Positions 56,413-64,000 of a stretch of DNA of 64,000 nt are shown here, piece after piece. The notes beneath the pieces are model-generated. The model saw only the letters and a list, made by a program, of their open reading frames with translations, did not search any database and was not told where the DNA came from. Position 1 is the first letter of the stretch. The number at the start of each line of letters is the position of its first letter. A program made the translations under genes and the position numbers. The DNA comes from RH-AL1 sp965198485 (GTDB taxonomy: Bacteria; Pseudomonadota; Alphaproteobacteria; Rhizobiales; Beijerinckiaceae). The stretch covers positions 1-64,000 of the forward strand of contig CBDAPQ010000006.1 of NCBI GenBank assembly GCA_965198485.1, written 5' to 3'.

Positions 56413-59400
56413 GTGCCACGCTACGCCGAGCTTCAAGTCACCAGTCACTTCTCCTTCCTGCGCGGGTCAAGCGCCTGTGAGGACTTGTTCAGCCAAGCTG
56501 CCCTTTGCGGAATCGAGGGGTTGGCTGTCTGCGACCGCAACTCCCTGGCGGGGATCGTGCGCGCGCACGAGGCCGCCAAGGTGACAGGGGTGCGGTCGGT
56601 CGTCGGGTGCCGCCTGGACCTGACGGACGGCACGGCGCTTCTCGTCTATCCGACCGACCGCGTCGCCTACGGCCGGCTCTGCCGCCTCCTCTCGCTCGGG
56701 AAGGGGAGGGCTGGGAAGGGAGGCTGCGAGCTCGCCTGGGAGGACGTCTGCGCCTGGAGCGATGGTCTCCTGGCGACCCTCGTTCCTGGGGACGCCGATG
56801 CGGACTGCGCGGCGCGGCTGCGCCGGCTGGCCGCGCAGTTCGGCGACCGCGCTTTCTGCGCCCTGACCCTCCAGCGGCGTCCCGGAGATCACCGGCGGCT
56901 GCACGACCTCTCCAACCTGGCCGCCGCCGCCCGCGTCCGGACAGTCGTGACCAACGATGTGCTGTTCCACGCCCCCTCGCGGCGTCTCCTGCAGGACGTG
57001 GTCACCTGCATCCGCGAGGGGTGCACAATCGACGACGTCGGCTTTCGGCGTGAGCGCAACGCGGACCGGCACCTGAAGCGCGCCGAGGAGATGGCGCGGC
57101 TCTTCCAGCGGCATCCGGAGGCGCTGGCGCGGACGACGGAGATCGTCGAGCGCTGCACCTTCAGCCTGGACGAGCTGCGCTATCAGTACCCCGACGAGGT
57201 GCTGGTCCCCGGCGTTGCGCCCCAGGCGGCGCTGGAGCGGCGAACCTGGGAGGGTGCGGCCGACCGCTATCCGGAAGGCGTGCCGGCGCACGTGGCCAAG
57301 CAGCTTCGGCACGAGCTGAGCCTGATCGGCCAGCTTGAGTATGCGCCCTACTTCCTGACGGTGGACGCGATCGTGCGGTTCGCACGCTCGAAGGGCATCC
57401 TCTGCCAGGGGCGGGGTTCGGCCGCCAACTCGGCCGTCTGCTTCGTGCTGGGCGTGACCAGCATCGACCCCGAGCGCAACGACCTCCTTTTCGAGCGCTT
57501 CGTCTCGATGGAGCGGCGCGAGCCTCCCGACATCGACGTCGACTTCGAGCACGAGCGCCGCGAGGAGGTGATCCAATGGATCTACGAGACCTACGGCCGT
57601 GACCGGGCGGCGCTATGCGCGACGGTGATGCGCTTCCGCGCGAAGGGTGCCGTGCGCGACGTGGGCAAGGTGCTGGGCCTGACCGAGGACGTCACCGCCG
57701 CCCTGGCCGGTCAGGTCTGGGGCTGGAGCGAGGAGGGCGTGCAGGAGGACCATGCCGCCGACCTGAACCTGAACCTGGGGGACAGACGGCTGCGGCTGAC
57801 GCTGGACCTCGCCCGCGAGCTGATCGGCACGCCTCGCCAGCTGGGGCAACACCCCGGCGGCTTTGTACTGACGCAGGATCGCCTGGACGAACTCGTGCCC
57901 ATTGAGCCCGCCCGGATGGAGGACCGGGCGGTGATCGAGTGGGACAAGGACGACATCGATGCGCTGAAGTTCATGAAGGTCGACGTGCTGGGTCTGGGGA
58001 TGCTCGGCTGCATGCGGCGGGCCTTCGCGCTCCTAGCCGAGGCCAAGGACACCAACCTCGACCTCGCCACCATCCCCGCCGAGGATCCGCGGACTTACGC
58101 GATGATCAGGAAGGCCGACACGCTCGGCACCTTCCAGATCGAGAGCCGCGCGCAGATGGCCATGCTGCCGCGGATAAAGCCCCGGACCTTCCACGACCTC
58201 GTGGTGCAGGTCGCGATCGTCCGGCCGGGTCCCATCCAGGGCGACATGGTCCACCCCTACCTGCGTCGGCGCGAGGGGTTGGAGCCGGTCAGCTACCCCA
58301 AGCCGGAGCTGGAGGCGGTGCTCGGCAAGACGCTCGGCGTGCCGCTCTTCCAGGAGCAGGCCATGCGGGTAGCCATCGAGTGCGCCGGGTTCACGCCCGG
58401 CGAGGCGGACCAGCTGCGGCGCGCCATGGCCACCTTCAAGTTCACCGGCGGGGTCAGCCACTTCCGCGACAAGCTGGTCGAGGGCATGGTGGAGCGCGGC
58501 TACGAGCGCGCCTTCGCCGAGACCACCTTCAAGCAGCTGGAGGGCTTCGGCTCGTACGGCTTCCCCGAAAGCCACGCCGCCAGCTTCGCGCTCTTGGCCT
58601 ACGCCTCGGCCTGGCTGAAGTGCTGGCACCCGGATGTCTTCTGCGCCGCGCTCCTCAATGCCCAGCCGATGGGCTTCTACGCGCCCGCGCAGATCGTGCG
58701 GGACGCGCAACAGCACGGGGTCGAGGTGCGGCCGGTGTGCGTCAACGCCTCGCGCTGGGACTGCACCTTGGAGCCGACAGAGGACGAGGATCGGCTCGCC
58801 GTGCGGCTCGGCCTGCGCATGAGCAAGGGCCTGCGCGAGATGGAGGCGGCCAAGATCGTCGTGGCCCGTGCCGACCAGCCCTACGCCAGCCCGGAGGAAG
58901 TGCTGCGGCGCGCGGGCGCGCCTGTGTCAGCGCTGGAGCGGCTCGCCGAGGCCGACGCCTTTCGCGCCGCGCTCGGGCTTGGCCGGCGCGAGGCGGCGTG
59001 GACGATCAAGGCGCTGCGCGACCATGCCTTGCCGCTGTTTGCGGCGGCCGACGAGAGGGGAGGGGGGCTCGCGCCGGAGATCGTCGAGGCGCCCGTGACG
59101 CTGCGGCCGATGACCGAGGGCCGGGAGGTGGTGGAGGACTACGGCCACGTGGGGCTGACGTTATGTGCCCATCCGGTCAGCTTCCTGCGCGAGGAGCTGA
59201 CCAAGCGGCGGATGGTCACCTGCGCCGAGGCGGGCGCGGCGCGGGATGGGCGACGGTGCACGGTCGCGGGCCTCGTCCTGATGCGGCAGAAGCCGGGGTC
59301 CGCGAAGGGGGTGATGTTCATCACCCTGGAGGACGAGACTGGCGTCGCCAATCTGGTGGTCTGGCCGCAGCTCTTCGAGAAGCAGCGAAGGCTGGTCCTG

Positions 59401-59685
59401 TCGGCCAACATGATGGGCGTGGAAGGGCGCGTTCAGCGCGAAGGCGACGTCGTCCACGTGGTCGCCTACAAGCTCCTAGACCTCGCCGAGGACCTGCGTG
59501 GGGTCGGCAAGAAGGAGGGCGCCTTGACCCTGCCGCGCGGCCGCGGCGACGGGGCGACGCACGGAGGTGGGCCCGACGCCCGTGACCCGCCCACGCCGAA
59601 GGGGCGTGCGAAGCCGCGAGACATCTACATTCCAGACTTGGCGCTCGGCTCAGGGATCAAGGTGCCGACGCGTGATTTCAGGTGA
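56413..59685 (+). CDS. dnaE2: DnaE2 error-prone C-family DNA polymerase
   Basis: A 1090-residue polymerase from GTG 56413 with GGAGGG upstream. The PHP-type N-terminal domain begins YAELQVTSHFSFLRGSSA and has IEGLAVCDRNSLAGIV. The C-family palm carries GRGSAANSAVCFVLG and the catalytic PPDIDVDFEHERRE near residue 373-380, and GQHPGGFVLTQDRLDELVPIE and SYGFPESHAASFALLAY follow. The C-terminus has an OB-fold and lacks the tau-binding tail, as usual for DnaE2. It works with ImuA and ImuB. GGGGAGGG octamers on the plus strand lie inside the gene at 56703 and 59057. Confidence 0.95.
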   Translation: MPRYAELQVTSHFSFLRGSSACEDLFSQAALCGIEGLAVCDRNSLAGIVRAHEAAKVTGVRSVVGCRLDLTDGTALLVYPTDRVAYGRLCRLLSLGKGRAGKGGCELAWEDVCAWSDGLLATLVPGDADADCAARLRRLAAQFGDRAFCALTLQRRPGDHRRLHDLSNLAAAARVRTVVTNDVLFHAPSRRLLQDVVTCIREGCTIDDVGFRRERNADRHLKRAEEMARLFQRHPEALARTTEIVERCTFSLDELRYQYPDEVLVPGVAPQAALERRTWEGAADRYPEGVPAHVAKQLRHELSLIGQLEYAPYFLTVDAIVRFARSKGILCQGRGSAANSAVCFVLGVTSIDPERNDLLFERFVSMERREPPDIDVDFEHERREEVIQWIYETYGRDRAALCATVMRFRAKGAVRDVGKVLGLTEDVTAALAGQVWGWSEEGVQEDHAADLNLNLGDRRLRLTLDLARELIGTPRQLGQHPGGFVLTQDRLDELVPIEPARMEDRAVIEWDKDDIDALKFMKVDVLGLGMLGCMRRAFALLAEAKDTNLDLATIPAEDPRTYAMIRKADTLGTFQIESRAQMAMLPRIKPRTFHDLVVQVAIVRPGPIQGDMVHPYLRRREGLEPVSYPKPELEAVLGKTLGVPLFQEQAMRVAIECAGFTPGEADQLRRAMATFKFTGGVSHFRDKLVEGMVERGYERAFAETTFKQLEGFGSYGFPESHAASFALLAYASAWLKCWHPDVFCAALLNAQPMGFYAPAQIVRDAQQHGVEVRPVCVNASRWDCTLEPTEDEDRLAVRLGLRMSKGLREMEAAKIVVARADQPYASPEEVLRRAGAPVSALERLAEADAFRAALGLGRREAAWTIKALRDHALPLFAAADERGGGLAPEIVEAPVTLRPMTEGREVVEDYGHVGLTLCAHPVSFLREELTKRRMVTCAEAGAARDGRRCTVAGLVLMRQKPGSAKGVMFITLEDETGVANLVVWPQLFEKQRRLVLSANMMGVEGRVQREGDVVHVVAYKLLDLAEDLRGVGKKEGALTLPRGRGDGATHGGGPDARDPPTPKGRAKPRDIYIPDLALGSGIKVPTRDFR

Positions 59686-60069
59686 CCCGCAGGTTTGGTG
59701 CGACGACAACGCGAATCCTGCCGAGCGCACGTCGCTGCGTCAGGAGGCAAGTATGGAGGTCGCTGCAATGCGCCGCGCTCGTGTCACTGATTAGCAGTTT
59801 AGCCGACGTATGGCGCTGGTCCCAATCTAGTCAGATTCGGGTCAAACCCGGCATAGCCATGTCGAAGGCGACGGAAGAGGAGGCCGAGGAATTCCGAGTG
59901 CCCCCGAGTGGCAAGCGCAGGATATCGAATGACTTTCATGCAGAAGGTTTACTCGGAGTCGGTCTTGAGCGCGCGCCTCGAGCGTCTGGGACAACCATAT
60001 CATCAAAGGACCTCTGGAGGGTCATTACCGATAATCAGGTGATCGCGAATTGGAACCGAATCGTAACCC
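59686..60069. other. less GC-rich gap, possible small gene at 59859
   Basis: About 380 bp with lower GC than its surroundings. One frame from ATG 59859 (MSKATEEEAEEFRVPPSGK) could give about 88 residues, ending inside the 3-prime end of the convergent ATPase gene; its composition is not persuasive. No terminator or repeat is visible. The lower GC suggests a recombination boundary or foreign DNA. Confidence 0.4.
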
Positions 60070-62559
60070 TCAAACCGCAACGGCAGGAGTTCGGCTGGAC
60101 ACCTTTGTCTTCTCAGTTATGTTGAAGTTCACCGACCCACATCTGCAGCGTAGGCCCTGTTTTTTTCCCTTTCGCGGCGTGATCGAGAGCATCTCGTTGC
60201 AAGCCGGGCACGAAAAATGTTCCGTCAGCGATTTGAATGCGCCCACCAGCGGCGTGAAGTCCTGCTTTTGAAGGTCCGCCCAGGCGTTGAAGTGGAGAGC
60301 GGCGTTCACCTGCCATTGATCCGTCGAGACCTTGTCCTTGACGGCGTCAAAGGCGGCGCTTCGGACTGTGATCGCGGCGAGCACCTCCTGCTGTCCCCAG
60401 GAATTGGCGGCCGCCTTGGCGCTTCCGTAGGCCTTGCCAAGGGCTGAGACGGCGCTCGGCAGGAGGTCGCCGAGGTCAAACTGCGCGTCGCCGTGGAACT
60501 CCACTTGGGCGCGGAGCCGATCGCACGCCTCCTTGCCGAAGTGCTCCAAATAGTGGCGCAGAAGCGCCGCGGCGGCACGGACATCGTTCTTGGCCAAGTG
60601 GCCTTCGATTTCCGCCCAGACGTCGTGGTTATCCCACTCGGTAGGGCCAAGGTCGACGCTCCAAGTCCTGAAGTGTGCAAAGTGACGGCCCACAACCAGA
60701 CCCTCGGACTTCATGTGGCGCAGCCAGATCTCGTCGTGGGTGGTGAAGATGAACTGGGTGTTCGGAAAGTGGGTCCTTAAGAGCGCGCAAACCTCGCGCC
60801 TATGGCCCGCATCGACTGACATCAAAACGTCGTCGAGGACCGCGAAGGTGAAGTTGCTGGCTAGAAGGTGATGCATGAGGGCGAGGTAGAGGCACAGCCC
60901 CATGCCGTCTTGGTGGCCTTCGCTGTGGTAGGCGCCGGGTGGAAAGTGGCCACGTCCGTAGAAGTCCACATCGAAGCCGAGCTTGCCGATTGAAGGCAGC
61001 AGCTTGGCGGTGAACGCGCTCTCGTCGTCCTTGTTGATCTCGCGGTAGTAGGCAGTGAAGTTGGTTTCGACCTGTTTGTAGATGTCCTCCAGCGCCTTGT
61101 TCGTCACGTCCGCATAGACCGCGAGCGCCGACGCTGACCGATCAGCGCGGAGCTTGCCGGCCGTGACCTTGGACCTTGCCGCGCGATATGCTTCCAGACG
61201 CTCTTGAGCGATCACCAGAAAGTCGCGCGCCGCATCCTGCTTGCTGGGCTCGGGCAGCGCCGCCACCGCAGCCGCCAGAGCCGCCATAGGACCGGCGACT
61301 GTCTCGGGATCGTGCGCCTGGCTGAGAGCCGCGATTGCCTCGTCCAGCGGCAAGAGCTTCTGCAGCGCTTGATACTGACGGAGCAGCCGAGCCTTGAAGC
61401 CCGTGAGCTCGACCGCGTCCACGGCCGGAGAGAGCGTTTGTGCGTGCGTGATCAGGGTGGCGACCGCCGCGCCTGCCGCTTGGATCCTGCCCAAGATCGG
61501 CTGGACCAAGGCATCCAGTGCTTTCCGCTGAGCGGCGACAGCGGCGAGATAGCCGAGCTTCGCCTGGATGAGCGCCTTGAAGGCCTCGGGCGCGAATGGC
61601 GTATCGCACACCGGGCAGGTCTGGTCGTCGTAGAGCGACAAGGCATCGCGGAGCAGCGCGTCTCGCGACACGCCGGACAGGGCGTCGGCGTCGGCCGCCA
61701 GGGTCGTCGCCGCCTCTAGCGCGCCGCTAACAGCGTTCAGGTGATCGGGTCCGGCCAACGCCGCCAGCGCGGCGTGGAAAAGCTGAATGTCAGCGGCCGC
61801 CTGAGCCTTCGGCACTCGGGTGACGGCGGTGGAGGCGGAGGCCGTGGCAAGACCGTCCTTGAGCGAAGTCGTCACCTCAAGGTCGGTCAAGGGTGCCAGC
61901 CCCAGAGTGATGCGGTGGGTGTTGGCCGCGCCGAGCACCGCGCTTTTGGAGACCTGCGGTGCGCCGAGGCCGCTCAACAGGCTCCGCTGTGCGTCACCCT
62001 CGTCCCGCTGAAATGCAGGCAGCTCCTTGGAGGCCGTGTTGGCAACGCGCTGCAGCACGACGCGAAGCTTCTCGATGTCCTCCATGCGCAGCAGCGCCTG
62101 GACCTCTTTGGAGCGGTCTCCGGGGTTGGACAGGACGTATTTGATGAGTTCGCGCCGGCTCAGCACGAATTCCGGATGCAGGCGCACCGTTTCAAAGGCT
62201 GCGCGCACGTCCGGGTCGTCGGGCGTGATGATCGGTATTGAGGCGGCCTTCACCGTGCGATGGATCGTAGCCTTCTTGCCTCCCTTGGAGGGAATCGAAA
62301 CCTCGAGGGTGACCGCGGCTCGCTCGGGCTTGTTTCGGCTGTCGACGTGCGGTCCGTGCGCCTTTATCGACAGGTTGCCCGTACCGCCGCCGGACAACCG
62401 AGAGATGTTGCCGGTTAGGGCGAATTCGATGGCGTCGACGATGCCACTTTTACCCGTTCCGTTCGGGCCGCAGGCGGCGAAGTTCTGACCCTGCAGGTTC
62501 AGGGTCAGGTCGCGGATGCCCCGAAACTCCTGAATCTTGACGGACTCGATCCGGATCAT
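60070..62559 (-). CDS. Rad50/SMC-like ATPase, probable defence ATPase
   Basis: An 829-residue ABC-type ATPase. Walker A CGPNGTGKSGIVDAIEF at residues about 30-46 follows an IESVKIQEFRGIRDL start. A zinc hook CPVCDTPF near 312-317 lies in the middle of alanine-rich coiled coils, the signature loop region has SEGHQDGMGLCLYLAL, and Walker B with its D-loop is AVLDDVLMSVDAGHRREV near 573. A C-terminal zinc ribbon (CPACNEM...CRCG) is unusual for SbcC. The 72-residue partner upstream overlaps it by 4 bp. The pair resembles the ATPase core of Lamassu- or ABC-three-component-type defence systems, but no effector is found beside it. Confidence 0.8.
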   Translation of the reverse strand: MIRIESVKIQEFRGIRDLTLNLQGQNFAACGPNGTGKSGIVDAIEFALTGNISRLSGGGTGNLSIKAHGPHVDSRNKPERAAVTLEVSIPSKGGKKATIHRTVKAASIPIITPDDPDVRAAFETVRLHPEFVLSRRELIKYVLSNPGDRSKEVQALLRMEDIEKLRVVLQRVANTASKELPAFQRDEGDAQRSLLSGLGAPQVSKSAVLGAANTHRITLGLAPLTDLEVTTSLKDGLATASASTAVTRVPKAQAAADIQLFHAALAALAGPDHLNAVSGALEAATTLAADADALSGVSRDALLRDALSLYDDQTCPVCDTPFAPEAFKALIQAKLGYLAAVAAQRKALDALVQPILGRIQAAGAAVATLITHAQTLSPAVDAVELTGFKARLLRQYQALQKLLPLDEAIAALSQAHDPETVAGPMAALAAAVAALPEPSKQDAARDFLVIAQERLEAYRAARSKVTAGKLRADRSASALAVYADVTNKALEDIYKQVETNFTAYYREINKDDESAFTAKLLPSIGKLGFDVDFYGRGHFPPGAYHSEGHQDGMGLCLYLALMHHLLASNFTFAVLDDVLMSVDAGHRREVCALLRTHFPNTQFIFTTHDEIWLRHMKSEGLVVGRHFAHFRTWSVDLGPTEWDNHDVWAEIEGHLAKNDVRAAAALLRHYLEHFGKEACDRLRAQVEFHGDAQFDLGDLLPSAVSALGKAYGSAKAAANSWGQQEVLAAITVRSAAFDAVKDKVSTDQWQVNAALHFNAWADLQKQDFTPLVGAFKSLTEHFSCPACNEMLSITPRKGKKQGLRCRCGSVNFNITEKTKVSSRTPAVAV

Positions 62560-62774
62560 GAGCCGTCCGGGAACATGGCCGCTTTGATGGCAGCTTCGCT
62601 GAACTGGCCTTTATCGAGAACGGTAGCCCGAAGTTTCGGCGCGATCTCGGCGAAACCGTCCGTCACGGCCAACTTGTCGAAGAACAGGGATAGCACAGAG
62701 CGTGCGACGGTTGCGACCTCTCCGGCCTTCATCTCGTCTGCAGCCTCGTCGTTCTCGGCTCGCATGGAGCTCAC
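62556..62774 (-). CDS. 72-residue partner of the Rad50-like ATPase
   Basis: A small acidic-to-neutral helical protein (MSSMRAENDEAADEMKAG, VARSVLSLFFDKLAVTDGFAEIAPKLRATVL). Its stop overlaps the ATPase start by 4 bp (ATGA), so the two are translated together. Small 'middle component'-like proteins next to SMC-type ATPases occur in ABC-three-component systems. No known motif is visible, so the role as adaptor or regulator is inferred. Confidence 0.65.
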   Translation of the reverse strand: MSSMRAENDEAADEMKAGEVATVARSVLSLFFDKLAVTDGFAEIAPKLRATVLDKGQFSEAAIKAAMFPDGS

Positions 62775-63098
62775 CTCAGCGTTGCGTCCAGCGGGGGTTT
62801 AGCACCTTACCGCCGCGCGCGCAGGTGCCGGGGCTAGCCGACCTAGTGGCGACCGGTTCCCGTCGTCCAGGAAGCCCATGGTCGGCACGGAGCCCCGGCC
62901 GGCGTAGGCTTCATGCCCGGAACCGGACTCTGCCAAGAACCGCCTTGAGCCAGACCTGCGCCCTCGCGGCTATGACAAGGCGGTTCGGTTCAGGCCGCAG
63001 ACGTATCCAGAGCACGATCTGACCTCGACCCAGCGTCTCAGCCCGGCTTCAAGCGAGATCGTGAGGCAGGACCTTGCGCGGGCCGTCCCAAGAGCTGC
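62775..63098. other. intergenic stretch, no feature recognised
   Basis: About 320 bp between the divergent leader of the small partner gene and the end of the DnaQ-like gene. Open frames on the plus strand are arginine- and proline-rich shadows. No hairpin with a T-run was seen. Confidence 0.4.
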
Positions 63099-63986
63099 TC
63101 ACACTCGCTCGGAATAGCGGTCGTAGGCGCTGACGCGCCGCTGCAGCGGTTCGACCTCGTAGCCGAAGACGTAATTCCGCAGGAAGTCGACTTCACAGTC
63201 GAGCGCGTCCTCGGCCAAGTCGATCCACCAAGCTCGAGGACGGCCGTCCTCGCCGCCGCACCAGCGATAGCCACGGCCCTTAAGCGTGTCCTTGTGATCG
63301 AACGGCGCGCCGTCCGCCCAAAGGCGGAAGCTTGGCCTGCGCGCTCGCTCGAGGAGGTGGGCGAAGGCGGTCCGGCCGGAAACAGGGAGGGGACGGGCGA
63401 GGAGCTCAAGCGTGGCGTGGCAGTCGTGCAGCGCCCGGTGCTTGTCGTAGAAGAAGCCGTTTTGGGCGGCCAAATAGGCGAGCTTCAACCCTTCGAAGCC
63501 CTCCTCGCGCCAGGGCGGCTCGCTCATGGTGCAGCCCCAGGCCTTAGTGGAAAAGTAGGGGTGGAGCCGCTCGGCGAAGCGCCGGTCGAATGCGGCGTTG
63601 TGCGCCAGCACAATCACCGCCGGCGCGACGAAGGCTCCTATCGCCTCAGGATCGAGCGCGTGACCGGCAACGGTCTCCGCGCTGATGCCCGTCAGCGCGG
63701 TGATCTCGGCCGAGATGGCCCGAGCGGGCTCGTGGTAGCCCTGAAAGGTGTCCACTACGCCCAGGACCTCGCCCTCAGGCGTGTAGGCGAAGCGAACCAT
63801 GGCGAGCTCGATCACCTCGTCGCCGCGAAGATCCGAGCCCGTGGTCTCCACGTCGATCACCAAGCCCAGCCTCGCGCCGGCGGGCAGCGAGGGGAGGGGG
63901 GTGGGAGCCACAAGGCGACGCAAAACCCGGTACTCGCCGGAGGCCTCCAGCGTCGCAGCCATGGCCTGCAAATCAGCGCAGGGCAA
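63099..63986 (-). CDS. DnaQ-type DEDD 3-5-prime exonuclease
   Basis: A 295-residue protein; ATG 63986 or 63962 may be the start and the gene begins 14 bases from the window edge. Exonuclease motifs are in order: LVIDVETTGSDLRG with D45 and E47, VIVLAHNAAFDRRF near 125-135 and KHRALHDCHATLELLA, with the DEDDh-type H and D. A C-terminal region of about 80 residues (KGRGYRWCGGEDGRPRAWWIDL) is an extra domain seen in some DnaQ-like nucleases. It may edit DNA during repair or digest invader DNA. GGGGAGGG lies at 63891 on the plus strand, antisense to it. Confidence 0.85.
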   Translation of the reverse strand: MPCADLQAMAATLEASGEYRVLRRLVAPTPLPSLPAGARLGLVIDVETTGSDLRGDEVIELAMVRFAYTPEGEVLGVVDTFQGYHEPARAISAEITALTGISAETVAGHALDPEAIGAFVAPAVIVLAHNAAFDRRFAERLHPYFSTKAWGCTMSEPPWREEGFEGLKLAYLAAQNGFFYDKHRALHDCHATLELLARPLPVSGRTAFAHLLERARRPSFRLWADGAPFDHKDTLKGRGYRWCGGEDGRPRAWWIDLAEDALDCEVDFLRNYVFGYEVEPLQRRVSAYDRYSERV

Positions 63987-64000
63987 CGATCCAACGGTTC

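Larger units (their letters stand above)
41754..63898 (+). repeat. eleven GGGGAGGG (KOPS-type) octamers, all on the plus strand
   Basis: Starts at 41754, 42948, 43325, 44438, 47661, 50799, 51589, 53655, 56703, 59057 and 63891. Three lie in minus-strand genes (43325, 50799, 63891), so the strand choice does not follow gene direction. No CCCTCCCC was found after 39919. Variants GGGAAGGG also occur, for example at 40709, 44433, 56698 and 56713. Confidence 0.75.

Noticed and set aside
59682..60125. 147-residue plus-strand frame behind dnaE2
   Set aside because: It overlaps the dnaE2 end and the ATPase end and its composition is uneven; only the part from 59859 is marginally possible.
1..64000. 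Integrative element flanked by att sites or a tRNA gene
   Set aside because: No integrase, tRNA gene or flanking direct repeats were found; a plasmid with repA, parA and an iteron origin fits better.

Overview
The window is very GC-rich (only short AT-rich islands stand out) and carries a GcrA-type regulator, a Ros/MucR-type regulator, Trb-type conjugation genes, a DUF2274 gene behind trbI and direct-repeat LexA boxes (GTTC-N7-GTTC). Together these point to an alphaproteobacterium, most likely Caulobacterales (Caulobacter, Phenylobacterium or Brevundimonas-like). I read the window as a large part of a conjugative plasmid or chromid. It has an iteron origin, repA, parA with a small DNA-binding partner, a second RepC-like initiator, relaxase, coupling protein and a full mating-pair apparatus. 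I saw no integrase, tRNA gene or rRNA gene.

Layout. 1-2.4 kb: a dif-like XerC/XerD site with an ISNCY/IS1202-type insertion sequence exactly 5 bp from its XerC arm, then two small HTH regulators. 2.7-5.2 kb: a LuxR receptor and LuxI acyl-homoserine-lactone synthase. 5.2-14.4 kb: trbC-D-E-(membrane protein)-J-K-L-F-G-I plus DUF2274. 14.5-21 kb: a defence/stability block with a one-chain SIR2-APAZ-Argonaute, a YhaV toxin with a wHTH gene, a divergent PrlF antitoxin and a Lit-like metallopeptidase. 21-32 kb: two tandem small-RNA genes antisense to the region upstream of a RepC-like gene, a Toprim protein, a ParB-domain protein and a giant methyltransferase/helicase of the strawberry-notch type. 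32-38 kb: GcrA, the AbiEi/AbiEii toxin-antitoxin pair, DUF736, ArdC and DUF2493. 38-41.8 kb: replication and partition core (repA, 12 iterons, AT-rich segment, hairpin, four arrays of 9-bp repeats, parA, small partner). 41.8-48.5 kb: traF peptidase, cell-wall hydrolase, traD, candidate oriT, MobQ relaxase, traG, trbB. 48.5-59.7 kb: DNA repair and mutagenesis genes (SRAP protein, DNA ligase, imuA, imuB, dinB, dnaE2) under two LexA boxes. 59.7-64 kb: a Rad50-like ATPase with a 72-residue partner and a DnaQ-type exonuclease.

The strongest new signal is replicon-wide. The octamer GGGGAGGG, one form of the E. coli FtsK-orienting sequence GGGNAGGG, occurs 20 times by my reading. All 9 copies left of the origin are on the minus strand and all 11 copies right of it are on the plus strand, whatever the direction of the gene they lie in. 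They point away from oriV (about 39.4-39.9 kb) and, on the left arm, toward the dif-like site near 0.3 kb. This suggests a plasmid organised like a chromosome, with replichores, FtsK-guided segregation and XerCD dimer resolution.

Other points for follow-up: the paired small RNAs with matching promoters spaced exactly 300 bp, the 9-bp repeat arrays as a likely centromere, the catalytically degenerate PIWI domain, the toxin-antitoxin pair split onto divergent transcripts, and the quorum-sensing genes directly upstream of the mating-pair operon. All calls come from reading the sequence and recalling protein families; no searches were run.
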